From Bryoerythrophyllum caledonicum (Eukaryota; Streptophyta; Bryopsida; Pottiales; Pottiaceae): a stretch of DNA of 64,000 nucleotides. A program made the position numbers and the translations under genes. The notes beneath the pieces are model-generated. The model ran no database searches, was not told where the DNA came from, and saw nothing but the letters and a program-made list of their open reading frames with translations. Positions 34,649-47,665 of the stretch are shown piece by piece. Where the stretch lies: assembly GCA_963971425.1 (NCBI GenBank), contig OZ020523.1, positions 9,544,867-9,608,866 on the forward strand. Reading direction: 5' to 3'. The first letter of the stretch is position 1. Every line of letters starts with the position of its first letter.

Positions 34649-34780
34649 TTAAAATTCAATGGATGTCTAATTTAAATTACTAAAAATTCTATTGAATTTC
34701 AGTAATATCTTTATCCTTCATTGCTACCTTCTTCCATCAAGCTCTTTAGTGTCAAGTCTCATGTATAGATACAAGGTAGA

Positions 34781-35309
34781 GGCACCCAATTCCGATTACT
34801 TAAGCCAGTTCAGGACTCAAATGATATTGAATGCCAAACACATTTATGCCGAAAGATGCGGAATTAGGAATGAAACTCAACAAACTATTTTTCAAATTTA
34901 ATCACAAAGATTTGGAATTGATATAGAATTTAAAAGCCCAAAAACCACCGGAGCCCATAATCAAACTCTAGAGTAGGTGAGATTTGGTGCCCTCCTTCGC
35001 CCAATGCCAATAAGTGAGTGAGTAAAAAGAGAGAAGACATGCCATGGATAACCAACTCATGGAGGGTACCCAATGCCAATCAATGTGTTCGACTTTCGAG
35101 GTAATGCCACCAATGAGAGCTCAATTGAGGTGGAGCAACCCAAAATTGCACACTTCATGACCCAATGCCGATAATGACCAAAATTTTCAGATTTTGAGTT
35201 ATCGATGTTGGGTCACTTCATGCACCATTTCATGCATTTGCCTTTTTCATGCACCATGCCATGCATACTCTACTAATCGGAATTGGGCGGCCGATCGGAA
35301 TTGGGTGCC
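34781..35309. mobile_element. Element with 16-bp inverted termini GGCACCCAATTCCGAT
   Basis: GGCACCCAATTCCGAT at 34781-34796 and its complement ending at 35309. The interior has several CCCAATGCC(A/G)AT strings and no long ORF. It ends about 465 bp before the AUG3 start codon, so it may supply part of that promoter. Confidence 0.6.
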
Positions 35310-35425
35310 TCAACCTTAGATAGAAAAATCAATTCATCAGAAGTATAAACTTATAGCATTTATTCATAAATCAATTCCTGTGGATACACTAAAACATCAT
35401 TTTTCGAGTAGTGCACTGAGATCCA

Positions 35426-35581
35426 ACGAACGAAGAAACACCGACGAACGTAAAGTTCAAACGAACGAAGAAACACCGACGAACGACAAGTTCAAACGAA
35501 CGAAGGAACACCGACGAACGACAAGTTCAAATGAACGAAGAAACACCGACGAACGAATAGTTCAAACGAACGACAGATTCG
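35426..35581 (+). repeat. 35-bp minisatellite (four units) in the AUG3 upstream region
   Basis: Units start at 35426, 35461, 35496 and 35531, each close to ACGAACGAAGAAACACCGAC followed by GAACGACAAGTTCAA; a partial fifth follows. Further down are short runs of CGCTTCAA and CGCCAT. An open frame (35380-35739) that ends 34 bases before the AUG3 ATG would be an upstream ORF if this part is transcribed; its peptide is mostly repeat and I do not call it a gene. Confidence 0.85.
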
Positions 35582-35773
35582 AACCCGAACGAGCGAGAGA
35601 GCGAGGAAGAAAGGACAAGACTGACGCTTCAACGCTTCAACGCTTCAACGCCATCGCCATCGCCATCGCCATTTCTGATCGCACTTCGAAGCACTTGCTC
35701 GCACGTCCGATGCACACCGATCGAAGCTCATGGGCGTGATGCGGAATCGCTAGGGCATCACGTTTTAGTCACG

Positions 35774-38700
35774 ATGAGCGGGGCGAGGCTGTGCACGACG
35801 TTGGCGCATCTGGGGTTCGAGGGGTGGCAGCAGCTGGACCCCGACAGCTTCGAGTGGCCGTTCCAGTACGAGGAGACGCGCCCCCTGCTGGACTTTCTTT
35901 GCACCAATCTGCGGCCCTCGAATGTGCTCTCGCACCCGGAGCTTCTGCAGTAAGTGTGGGGTTTGTTTGTTTGGGATGGTGCTGGGTTTAGGGTTTAGGG
36001 TTTACTGATCCGGGGGTTTTTTGGGTGCAGGTATAACGAGCTTAAGGCGGAGGGCAAGCTTCTCGAGGTTCGACCTGATGCCCTAGCTTTTCATTGATAT
36101 GTTGCACTTCGGTATGTTTAGACTTTGATTTGTTGCACATCGATATTTTGTTACATTGCTGTGTTGCATTTTGGTATGCTGATACAGTGATTTTTTCACT
36201 TATCTAGTATGCTGTTACATTGATATGTTGCACTTCGGTTTGTTTAGATTTTGATATGTTGCAGATCGATATTTTGTTACATTGATATGTTGCATTCTGG
36301 TATGCTGTTACATTGATTTGTCACTTATCTTGTATGCGTTTACATGGATATGTTGCACCTTGGTATGTTGCACATTTGATAATTGATAAGGTGGAGATAG
36401 GTGCGGTTTGTGAAGGAGGATATGGTTATGTATCTGAGTTGATGATCATGATTTGTCACTTATCTTGATGCCCTAGCTTTTCATGTGTTTTCCATTGTTA
36501 TGTTGTTACATTGATATGTTGCACTTCGGTATGTTGGATTTTGATATGTTGCACATCGATATTTTTGTTACATTGATGTGTTGCATTTTGGTATGTTACA
36601 TTGATTTGACACTTATCTTGTATGCTGTTACATTGATATGTTGCACCTTGGTATGTTGCACATCTGATAGCTTATAAGGTGGAGCTAGGTGCAGTTTGTG
36701 AAGGAGGATATGGTTATGTATCTGAGTTGATAATCATGGCTAGTGCATGGCAATGGATGGAAGATTTTGACGCTGCTTATGTGACACGTATATAATCACA
36801 ACACATCACAGTATTCATTTAGGAAGTTTTCGTTTACAGTATCCGTCATGCTTGGAATGCATCAGCTTATGAGGTGGAAACAGGTGCATTTAGTGAAGGC
36901 GGATATGGTTGATGGCCATGGCTAGTATATGGTTTTGGTGACGTTTATGTAATGGATTGGACATCAGGGGGAGGATCTTGACTTTGCATATGGGAGCATT
37001 TCGGCTTTTGCAAGCCGGAGGACAAACCAGGAGGCGATACTGGGAGCTGAGGAGTCCATCAAAGAAATCAAGTAAGTGTTGTGGTATGAGGGTTCTTTGT
37101 GGGGGGTGTGAGTTTCGTATTTATTTGACTTCTGCGCGTTGTTTGATCAGGGAGGCCACAGCATCTTACAAAACCGAAGCTGTAGCGCTTCAGAAACGAC
37201 TGCAGAGACTACAGTCCCAGCTCGAGTTATTAGGAGGGCAGACCTCCTCTCTCATTCAGGGCCGGAGAGCACGAACCGCTGCAGCATCTGGAGCTGCTGG
37301 AAATCTCTCCTTGATTGAGGAGAAGTTAGTTGGTAGAAATCTAGAGGTAACCATATCTCATTCTTGTGTCGGTTTCGCCCATTTTCGTTTTTCTCCTCTG
37401 AATTACTCCTGTATTCAAGGTGAGTGTTTATGCTGAATCCGAATGTCACTTCAAATTGAGGTGTTTAAGTGAACGTCTCTGTCTCCAAATTCTCTCAATT
37501 TCTTTGAATACTACTGCACAGACCTTTTTGTTCATAAATTTCGAGAGTTCTTATTTGCAGTGCCTTTCTGGTTTGGTTGGTGTTTCATTGTTCTGGTGTA
37601 GATGAACACTGTTTTGGAGAAACTCTCATCATCGGCTCGTGAACTCTCGTATTATCATTCTGGAGAAGGTGTACTTTCACTTATTTTTTGCATGCAGTAT
37701 TCGTTGGCACGATGGTATTGAAGCGTTGTATTTTAAAAGTAGTTCTAGCTTTATCTAACCATGACTTTGCACTGTTGGATCAGAGGACGGGATATACATC
37801 TCATTTGCTGATCTGCGTCCCTACACCAGTCAAGACCAAGCATGTACAAAAGTCCTCAGCGAGTGGTTCTCCAAGCAGTTTGATGTGGTTGGTGCCATGC
37901 TCTACTTGCATAGAATAGATTACATATTTTTGCTGAAAAACTCATTTGGTTCTAGATCTGTTTTCGTCCTCGTCTTGATTGAATTTGTAGTTTCTACGAT
38001 GTGCGCTTTTTAGTGGAGCCAATACATTCAAGTTGTAACTTAGCAATCGATATGTTCCTGTTCTGACTTCTTCAAACTTTGGTTTGTAGGGTCCTTCCCG
38101 ACTTGTTGCTGAAGAAGGGAAATCAAAATGCGCTTGGGTCACTCTTGATGATGTGACCAATCGCTTCATAAGAGGTTTGTTGCTCGAGCTGATAGCTTTT
38201 AAGGGTGGCAGTAATTGAAAGGATTGCTTTCTTTTAGGGTGATCATTATGTGTTGTCTAGTTTCAAAGAAATTCACAAACTATAAACCTGCCATTGAGAT
38301 ACTGTCCAGTTTGCATGAAGTTCTACACTGGTATTTTTGTTGCTCACAGGAGACTCTGAGAGGACGTATCATCGGCGAGTGGTGGAGCTTCAGCGCCTCA
38401 GATCCATGTATGTTCTGCTTTTTTCTTAAACATATTTATCATCTTCCATTTTTTCTTCTCATATGCTCCTGAGGTGTCCATGGTTCGTATCCTACAATAA
38501 ACTCGTGACTTAGTGAATTATCCATATTGTACTTGGAAGATATGGCCCAATCAATTGAAGTGTGTGTCTATTCTTCTGAATTCTCTTTCAAGTTGGTAAT
38601 TTTTATATCGTAAGATTCCTCCCCTGAAAGAACTTAAGCCCTTGGACAAGCCAAAGCACTTGCGTAAGTTGTACAATGGTAGCATGATAATCCTTGTGAT

Positions 38701-41429
38701 TGTGAATTTTGTGCAGATTTGGTGTAAGCGAGAGGCAGTGGGTTGAAGCTCATGCAGAGAAGGCTAAACAACAAGCTTTGCTTCTTACGGCACAACTTCA
38801 GTCTTCTGCCGATCAAGCACATGTGCACTCCGATCTTCAAACTCTTAGGTGACCTCCACTTCCGTGTCCTTCGGATTTTGAATGTCCAATGAATAGAGGT
38901 GGGTTGTGTGGAAGCGAAAATATATGGAAACTGTTTGGATGTCTGAACTTGTGAATATTCGGGGAAGGGTGTTTGCAGGCGTAGGTACACAGATGTTGGA
39001 AGTGAGCTCTACACCCTCATTCAAAAGGAAGAGAAATTGCTGTCTGAGGTGATTTCAAAATTCTCTGAATATTACATTTTCCATTTGAATATCAAGTCGT
39101 GATTGAGGTTGACTGTTGAATATTCCATTGCAAGCGGCACTGTACACTTTTATGAGCTGGCACTCCTCACGTCTCGTATCCATCTAAGACTTTCAAGGGG
39201 AGATCAGGCCGTTTTAAACTTTTTTTTCTAATTTCCGTTTAGAAGGGTTTCGAGTGAGTATCTTGCTATCTGCTCATATGGTTTCATGAGAGGATCACAT
39301 TTCCATGAATCAATTCGAGTTCTTATGATGAAACTGCTGCGTTGATCGAACAGGTCGTTCCTAATCTTTGTTGGGAGCTTGCTCAACTCCAGGATACATA
39401 TATTCTTCAAGGTAAACGATCTCCTGCTGCTTAGTAGGATTTAATTTGTTAGTCGTTACCCCAGTGAGTTCTATATTTGATGACATGAGCAGTTCAGTAA
39501 TCACAACTTAACCTATGAAATTAGTAATAGGATACTCCAGTTCATTTCAAATAGACCACACTTGTTTATGTGTATGTAACAATCGTACATCAAGTTCAAG
39601 GTGGGGTCGTTAAAGCCTATGATGAAACGAGCATTGAGTGTTTGTTATTGTCCTGAAAATTCACACAGGTGATTATGATCTTAAGGTGATGCGGCAGGAG
39701 TATTACATTTCACAGCAGAAAAAGGTGACTTTTACTTATTGTTGAGAATGCTCTATGTTTTGTTGCTTTCCTTGTCCTCCCATCATTTTGTGACGAAAGA
39801 TGCCAATAGTTGCAGTTTTGGAATGTAATAATTGAAATCCAGACTACACTTATCTTCCTAAGGTGTAATTATTTCATGTTTGGCAGTTTATAGGCTTTCT
39901 GGTGGATCAATTGGCAAGGCATCGGTTTCTTCAAGTTGCTTGCCTACTGGAAAGAAAGACCACAAACGGTGCATATGAGCTGTTACGCCTCGTGGAGTCG
40001 GAGTTGCAGGCCTACACCTCCAACACTTTGGGGCGCATTGTATGTCTTCTAAACCTTTCAGTGGCAGTATGCTTCTTGTTTTGTAATATTTTCTCAATTT
40101 CTTTTTACTATGCTTGTTAAGACTTATAATAGCCCTTGTAATGGACCAGTTTTTTATGTATGTTAACCAACAATTTTGTAAGCAGGAGAGGTGTGTGGGG
40201 TTAACGATGGCAGCAACAGAGGCCCAAGAACATGGAGGTGTAGATGATCGGGATACATTCCTTCATCGTGTGAGGGATCTTCTCAATATTCACACAGGTA
40301 CTTTGTCCTCACATGTGTTGAGTCGGAGTGGAAGAATTTAGAGTTCATAGACTAATTCTCCACCTTAAATGTACTGCAGATGAGCAGGGAGGATTGCCAC
40401 AGTATGTCTCGGCTCCCGGTCTTGTGCAGCAGATAAATCAAGTGCAAGTGGAGCTGGAGACGTTACGAGACGAGATGCATCACTCTCTTCTTCATGACAA
40501 ACACAAATGCATCAACGACCTGTAAGTTTGCCTATTGTCCATTGCTATAGCTCATTATAATTCCAACTGATTCACTAGGAAGGGCTACCAATAGAAAGAA
40601 GAAAGTGTGCTCTACAATATGAGGTAATTTTCATACATGAAATAGAAGTTTTGGTTTCACCTGAAGAAGTTAGAAGGGCTATCTCTATTTTCAGGGGTTG
40701 ATTCTCTGTTTTCTAGACAAATGGGTTGAAAGTCCACTGGACCTTCTGAATTCACTTTTTAACACCTGTGTTCGTTTCATTAGAATATTCCTGATTATCA
40801 TCTTGATTTGGCAGGTGCCATGTTATTCATAAAATGCAGCAGCTTCTGTTCGCGTCGTCAACTACTGCTCAACCCATTCTGAGCCCTTGGGTACGATGTA
40901 GTTCAATTTATGCAATCAGAGGCTTTGCTGCAGATGCTGCAGTTCTTTCTTTGTTTCAATACTTCAACTCACACATCTTTTTTTTGCGATTACAGCCACT
41001 CATGAAGGAGCTCGGTGAAATGGAGAAAGTGAACTCTCAGCTTTCTTCTGCCATTGAAGAAGTCACTCGGGAGCACCGTGAAAAGGCAGAGGTAACACTC
41101 TACTTCCAAAACCAACCACATTATTTTTCCTCTTGAATGTGGAGCTACAGGCAGAATTATTCAAAGTGTTTTCTCGAGTAGCACTTGAAAAAGCATGATT
41201 TAGAACTGCTCATTAGCTTGACCGCTGTCATTGATCTAAGCTTGACCTATTTCCTGATCATTTACCTTTTTTCCTGATGATTCACTGTCCTTGTTCACAG
41301 ATTGTGAAGCACCATCCTCATGAAGTTGGGCGAGAAAGGCAAGTGTTTGTGGACTTTTTCTGTGCACCTGACCGCCTCCGAACTCAAGTGCGAGAGCTTT
41401 CCGCAAGAGTCATGGCCCTGCAAACTTAA
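35774..41429 (+). CDS. AUG3: AUGMIN subunit 3 (HAUS3 homologue), 18 exons, 615 aa
   Basis: Exons: 35774-35949, 36031-36067, 36968-37071, 37151-37346, 37602-37668, 37784-37884, 38090-38174, 38350-38407, 38717-38848, 38979-39048, 39354-39411, 39669-39724, 39887-40039, 40186-40297, 40380-40521, 40815-40890, 40996-41091, 41301-41429. All have GT-AG borders and the summed length is 1848 nt, one open frame. The product follows remembered Arabidopsis AUG3 (about 617 aa) end to end: [107 protein letters not shown] and [20 protein letters not shown]. It is largely coiled coil. Augmin is an eight-subunit complex that sits on existing microtubules and recruits gamma-tubulin for branching nucleation in spindle, phragmoplast and cortical arrays. 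Intron 1 holds three TTTAGGG units; intron 2 (900 bp) is internally duplicated. Intact and probably functional. Confidence 0.95.
36068..36967 (+). repeat. Internally duplicated intron 2 of AUG3
   Basis: The block from GATGCCCTAGCTTTTCAT (about 36076) recurs at about 36467, and both halves are made of TTGATATGTTGCACTTCGGT-like units repeated many times. Each half ends in GTGAAGGAGGATATGGTTAT. Noncoding. Confidence 0.7.
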
Positions 41430-41464
41430 ATGTACTCTTGTCACGTGTTCAGTTATATACTGTA

Positions 41465-42283
41465 CAGTCCCCTTGAGTAAAGATACGTACTTTTTGCATT
41501 CCTAGGGAAAGTAATTTTCAGTGCTACCAACTTTGACACCCTCTTGAGGGTGAGAAATTGTTATTTTACCATGAAATTTTTGGCACAAGATCATTTCTAT
41601 GTTGACAACACGTGTGGAAAATTTCAAGGTCGGAAGTCGAATAAAAAAAAAGATATTCAAGATCTACCAACATGGGTAGCACTAAGAAAAGTTTCATAGC
41701 TACGAACTTTGACACCCTCCCAAGGATTGAATTTTTTGTTTTTGCCCATGTAATTTTTGGCATGGGACGGCCTCTCTGTTTATTACATGTTTAAAGTCTA
41801 AAACATCCACACAAAGAGACATATTTAAAATCTAGCAACATGTATAGTTGTGAGTGTAGTTGTAAGAAACATTTCACTCCTGGCCAACTTTGACACACTC
41901 CCAAGGATTAACTCTTTTGTTTTTGCGCATGAAATTTTTGGCATGAAACCATGTCTGTATTGAATACATGTGTACCAAGTTTTAAGGCCAGAATACCTAC
42001 ATAGCAAAAGATTTTTGAAATCTACCAACATGTGTAGTTCTGAGAAACATTTCACTCTTGCCAAATTTGACACCCTCCAATGGATTAAATTTTATATTTT
42101 TTCCCATGAGATTTTGGACATGAGACCATCTCTATGTTGATTATATGTGTGCTTAATTTTGTGCCAAAAATTTCATGGTGAAATAACAATTTTCTAGACC
42201 TCAAGAGGGTGTCAAAGTTGGCAGCACTGAAAGTTACTATCCCTAGGAATGCAAAAAGTACGTAACCTTATCGAAGGGGACTG
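41465..42283. mobile_element. Foldback element E3, TA-flanked, in the AUG3 3' region
   Basis: Ends CAGTCCCCTTGAGTAAAGAT and, reversed, CAGTCCCCTTCGATAAGGTT, with nearly identical inner arms through TACGTACTTTTTGCATTCCT, flanked by TA on both sides. Units near 41525, 41704, 41882 and 42060 run one way and one near 42205 the other (four plus one), a shorter arrangement than E1 and E2. It starts 35 bp after the AUG3 stop codon. The region 41566-41763 translates like part of E1 (14650-14847), confirming homology. Confidence 0.8.
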
Positions 42284-43530
42284 TACAGCATTAATTTGAA
42301 GTCGCAAGAACAAAAACTCACGTTGCAATTTTCCTTCTCTTTTTGAGGTGCCATTAACCCCTCGGGGCACTTTTTCAATTTCAGATCGGTTTTCTCATGT
42401 TGATTAATTCTTGGAATCTTGATGAAGAGAAGTACACTAAAAATCTCATTTTGTGTAGTGGTATGAATAGTGTACTTACCTTGGTACACTTTTTGTGGAA
42501 AAGTTGACAATTAGTGTCAACCACCACGGTCCACTATCATTAATGATACCGCATAGTTTTTCCAATAACAAATACTTAACTTTTGATTTCTTATCATAAC
42601 CAATAACAAATAATTAATGTCTCCTCATTCGCAACTTTCAAATGGTCATAACTTACTCAAATTTTGTCCAAATCAAACAAATAAGGTGTTTTTTTGATGT
42701 CTATATTTTCTGTAGATCTCAAAAAAACCTCATATATCCTATTCGGAGAGTATATGAGTGAGTCATGGTCGTTAGAAGATTGCTGATAAGATACCTTGAC
42801 ACCTCTTTTGATACCGGCTTTTGGAACTTTTTTAAAATAAATTTCTTGTACTATTCCTACACTGAACGTGCACAAGTGAGAAAAAATATACTGCAATCTT
42901 TATTGGAATTCGACAAAAGTGTTTGTGGTAATTATTGAAAGTGGAAATTCACCATACTTCCTTTTACAAGAGAAGAGAAGAAAATTACACAATCATGGTC
43001 GTCACAAGAGCGCAATCCTAAATTGTGTGAGGAGCTTGAGGTACACATGCCTTTGATGAACTCTTACAAATCCTTCACTATTTCTCATATCTCTGGGACC
43101 TTCATCTCTTCGCGGCGGTTCAACGTAATATCGGTCCGAACATTCCTTAGGTCGGGACATGTTTTATAATGATCAGAAGACATGTCGTCAATTCACGACT
43201 ATCTGGGACGCAATCGAAGCCTCTAAGAATCTCGGTTGTTAATGCCGTTGGAAATGCTTAGATCTCTCTTATGGTCTAGGTTAGATAGAGCTAAACTGTA
43301 TCAGTTGAGTGTAGCTCAATTTTGTAATAACTGTTGTATCATTCTTTGTGTAGATAATTTTTTTGATAATACATGTCGAGATGTTTCACCACTTTGTTTT
43401 TCTTTTGCGGATTAGAATTCTATTGCTGATGGAATGTCCAACCGTTTTGAATGATTTGAATTATCATCTATTGTCAAAGGGTGTGTGGGCGTCACTTTTG
43501 TTCAAATACTAGAGGACTAGGATTGTTGGG
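42284..43530. other. Intergenic DNA, mostly AT-rich
   Basis: No gene. TTAACCCCTCGGGGCACTTT at 42355 looks like one end of a TTAA-type element. Around 43380-43500 a broken frame contains NSIADGMSNRF, faintly like the end of a retroelement RNase H region, but this is too short to call. Confidence 0.3.
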
Positions 43531-43532
43531 CA

Positions 43533-44410
43533 TTGGTGGATTCTTTGCTGGATTTGGAGGAGTACGCTTTTTCCCTTCGGAGTAAAGAGCTTCTATTGCA
43601 CTCTGCTGCAACAACTTGGTCTACCATGGATTACTCGATAATGGTAGTGGGCAAGGGAGTTGTTGAAAGCCCTATTGCTCGGGACCCAATTCCAGATAGG
43701 GTCAACTCCCCTTCGTCACTTTGGCCTTGTTCAGTTCCCGAGTCTCCACATTTGAATCCGGAGAATTGTACTATTGCAAAGCGCATTCTATATGACGGTT
43801 TGAGGAATGCTCCTTACTAATGCTCCTTGATGGTGCATTATATGCTCACCTCCTAATTATTGCACTGTTGAGTCGTTCTTTGCCTAGGCATTTTGATGGA
43901 TGTCGTGCGGCATTGCACTCATACAATTTAGCTTCTTTTCGAGCTAATATATATTTGGATGGATGGTAAATGTGCTTCATGGATGTACCATTGAGCATTT
44001 TAGCTCCATTCGACCTAAAGTGCACTTGGCTCGATCTTAATGTTATTGACTTTATGTGTGTCGTGTACTGCTATTCGACCTAAACAATGTATTTGTCTGA
44101 ATTGTATGTGACATCTATTGTGCAGGAACCCTCAATGAAACGTCTCCACCCTCGCATTCTCTTGGAGAATACTGTTGAAAACAAATTGTCCCCTTCAGAT
44201 CCTACCTGTAGCCACTCACTGTCCAAATCAAACGTTGATGAGGTGCATAGGCTTGGGTTGTTGCGTCCTCTAGACAATCCATTGATGCAAGATAGTGGAG
44301 CAATGTCGACTCGTCAACGCCAAAGGGTTGTTTTGAAGTTGCGTATAGAGGCTTGTGGGGAAATTCCTTGGACGATTTTATTAGCGATAGTAGAATTGTG
44401 TTTTGCCTAG
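43533..44410 (+). other. Two unrecognised open frames, possible remnant gene
   Basis: Frames 43533-43820 (95 codons) and 44087-44410 (107 codons; a good acceptor TGTGCAG lies at 44126) have a more gene-like residue mix than their surroundings, for example SPSSLWPCSVPESPHLNPEN and RLGLLRPLDNPLMQDSGAM. I recognise no family, and no joined exon structure is convincing. They may be a retroelement relic. Confidence 0.2.
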
Positions 44411-47400
44411 GTATAAATGAGTGCTGCGAGTGATTTTCTTTCATTATGTTTAAAATAAAGCTTGGATTTAAGGATTATGCTTTTATTCCCGGTACCAATT
44501 TTTGTGCTCTTCGGCTTATTTGGTCCCCCTTGCAATGAAATATAGCATTCTCGGTGCATTGTTTCTATGCTTTGCACCTACAAATGTCTATCAAAATGGA
44601 TATTTTGAAGAGTATATATCTTCAAAGTTATAGAAATCTCTCAATATAACAAATATGGTGTTTATTGATTGTCAAGCCAAAATTGTTTCAATGTTGTCTC
44701 TAATGAAAGCCACTATTCTTATTTCCTTTGGAACCGATTATTTCAAATTTTGCACTATGTCTTCCAAAACATACAACAATCCTTCATTCCAAAATTTAGC
44801 TTTATTGATCCATTATTACAAGCTATGTAGGAAAAAGCGTGACACCACTTGAAACATTGAAACCATTTTGACCGTCACAATAATTCCCCAAGATGTAGCT
44901 AATAAGTTACTAGAATATGTCAATGCCATATCATGCAATGCAATGTATACAAGTATGATATACAAATAAAAACAAATGAATATCATAGTACATCTTTTGA
45001 GTTATACTAGACCATGGTATGTTGGCTCAGAGGAATAAAATGAACATTTACTTTATTTCACCTTGGCTTCCTATGTTTTGGAAATGTTTTGTGACTAACT
45101 TCCCTACAATTCAGACTATTGTACTACAAATGAAGGATTTTATAAAAACCAAGAAAAAAAAAAGAAAAAAAAAAGAATTTTAATGGCTTCATAATGATAC
45201 TTTACAAAGTTAATAAACATTCAAGATTTCCCTCTTCTTTGAGGCAATAATAGAACTATCCATAAAGTAAGGAAAAGATACCAAGCTATTATTTTACCTC
45301 TTTTCTCATTTTTGATTGTTGAAATAAGCCATAAGTAGCTCAATCAATATTTATGCAATAGTTACAATAAATTTAATTTGTAATTCCAATATGCACTTTG
45401 ATTGCTACATATAAATATATTGTTGCTACAATTGCAAGATTTACATGTAAAGAGTTGGTGGCTATGCATGATGGTATGTATTTAAGAACATGCTATGACA
45501 CTTGGTATGGGGGTCTACAACTTGTAGAGTCCAGCGATGGAAATTGAATCTTCAAACTAAAAACTTGAACAACCTTGAATTTTGTATTTCTAAATTTGTA
45601 GTGCCACTTGGTCACAATGATTAGAAAAATATAAGAAGTAGAATGTAAGGTGATGGAGGCATTAAAATTAGTATTTTTTTCTATTGAGTCAAATGAGTTG
45701 GATGTATATGTCATTTAATATGCATGATTTTTGCTATATTTGATGTAAATCCACAATTGTCATCTTTAGCAAATTTTCCCAAGATTTATCTTTGCATGTT
45801 ATAAATGTTGACATTGCATGACCCACGATTGATATGTATTCAATAGATTTTGACTTGGAACTTCTAGTTCCTTCCCTCTTCATTGTCTTGCTTATATAAA
45901 TCTCAAATCGAATTAACTTTACATTCTAAAAATCCATTTGAACCAATAAACTACCAAATTTATTACATGATTATGATAAATTATTACAGTTTGCATGCTT
46001 TTATGAAGCAAAAAGGATGCATTATTTGCTCCATACAATATTGATTGTATTCCAAAACTTTGTAATGCTACAAAATCTATATGTCATCTCTTAAAGATAT
46101 AAAAGTACTTCAAAATTTGAAAATTGACCCATACAAACTATAAATTTCAAGTTTACTAGGAACATGTTTTACATGTATACATTAAAAATAAGTTAATAAT
46201 TCATTCAAATATTTGGTCAAATATCTAAAATGCACATCATTCATTTATCTAAGAAAATGGTTACTTGTGCATGCAAACCTGTTACTAATTTCTTAATAAC
46301 TAAAGTTACTTGACAGTTATTATCATAAACACTTTAAATTTCTCATTCTTGAGGAAAGAGGGAACACGCTATTTTTTTACTTATATGATGTTAGTTTCTT
46401 ATACACCAACTGTAAAAGATAGACAAGGAATATAACATTTTTAAAATGATTTTGAAAGAATAGAGGATTAAACATTTCCAATACTCATAGTTTTAGTGCA
46501 CTCTCTTACTTGCAAAACATAAATCCAAGTATTTTATAAAAATAATTTCTAGTATCTAATTTTAATGTAAAAAAGAATCCAAATGTAGTTTCCTTACAAT
46601 AGAATATGAAAACCATTAATTTGCCTTAGAAATAGATGTTTTTACAATGAATCAAAGCCTTTATTGACAGCTTCATATCAAATAATACTAATAATTAATA
46701 TATATGATTAATGTTAGTAGAAGCCTACTAGCTTTATTGAAGCTACCATTAATCTACTAATTTATTCTTAGAATACCGTAACCTTTCTCCGGAGTTGTAG
46801 TGGAAAAAATATTTATATCTATGAAGCTACTACTATGGTGCATCTTCATAAATTTCTATATCTAATTTTGATTAATGAGAACCAACATGATTTAACTTAG
46901 TAAAACTATAAAGATTTCTTGAGGTGTTTATTCTTTAGGAATTAAGATTCTTTATGTATATTAAATATATTTTGTAATGTGTTTAGATTTGGTTTGTAAC
47001 AATATTTCCTTGCTTAACTCTTTCCATAAGTGAAGCATGAAATCTTCATTCCTCCCATTTATTTTCATATGGTTTGTATTGATAACATGAAAAAAAAAGT
47101 GTAAAGGTGTAAAATCTAGAAGTGATTAAAGATTGAAGAAAATGTTAAAGGGCTAAACGAGATGTAATGTGATAATTCTTAGTCATTGTTTAGATACTCT
47201 TCAAACAATTTTAACCTCTCTATCATTTTTTCATCAAAATGGTAATCCACACCGATTAGAATAATAAAAGAAATGATTGTTGAATGCCCAATTAATTCCA
47301 AATTCAGATTGTTCTTTAAACCAAGGTCGTAACCTCAATCCCAAATTCTACAATAATTAGAGTTAATAAAGGCTGACATCACGATTCATTATGATCACAT

Positions 47401-47660
47401 TTTTACATATACACATGAAAAAATGAATGATGATGATTATTACAAATGATTCATTATCAAAATTTAATTCTAACCATATAAACAATTCTCCATAGTTTTA
47501 CACTTGTGTTATATATTATAAATGATATTTTTAGAAAACACTCAATACAATCTCATTCTATTCATCAAATAGAGAAATTATACAATAAACTCAAATAGTG
47601 TCCAAACCGATTTAGTTCTTAAATGCTCTTTAAATACCCAATCGAAGATGTACAATCGCT
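44411..47660. other. Long AT-rich gene-free stretch
   Basis: More than 3 kb of AT-rich sequence with only short frames and no repeat I can match inside the window. It lies downstream of the NLR pseudogene. Confidence 0.4.
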
Positions 47661-47665
47661 TGGAT

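Noticed and set aside
35380-35739. 119-codon frame as an independent gene
   Set aside because: Composition is set by the 35-bp minisatellite and CGCCAT runs; better read as upstream region or uORF of AUG3.
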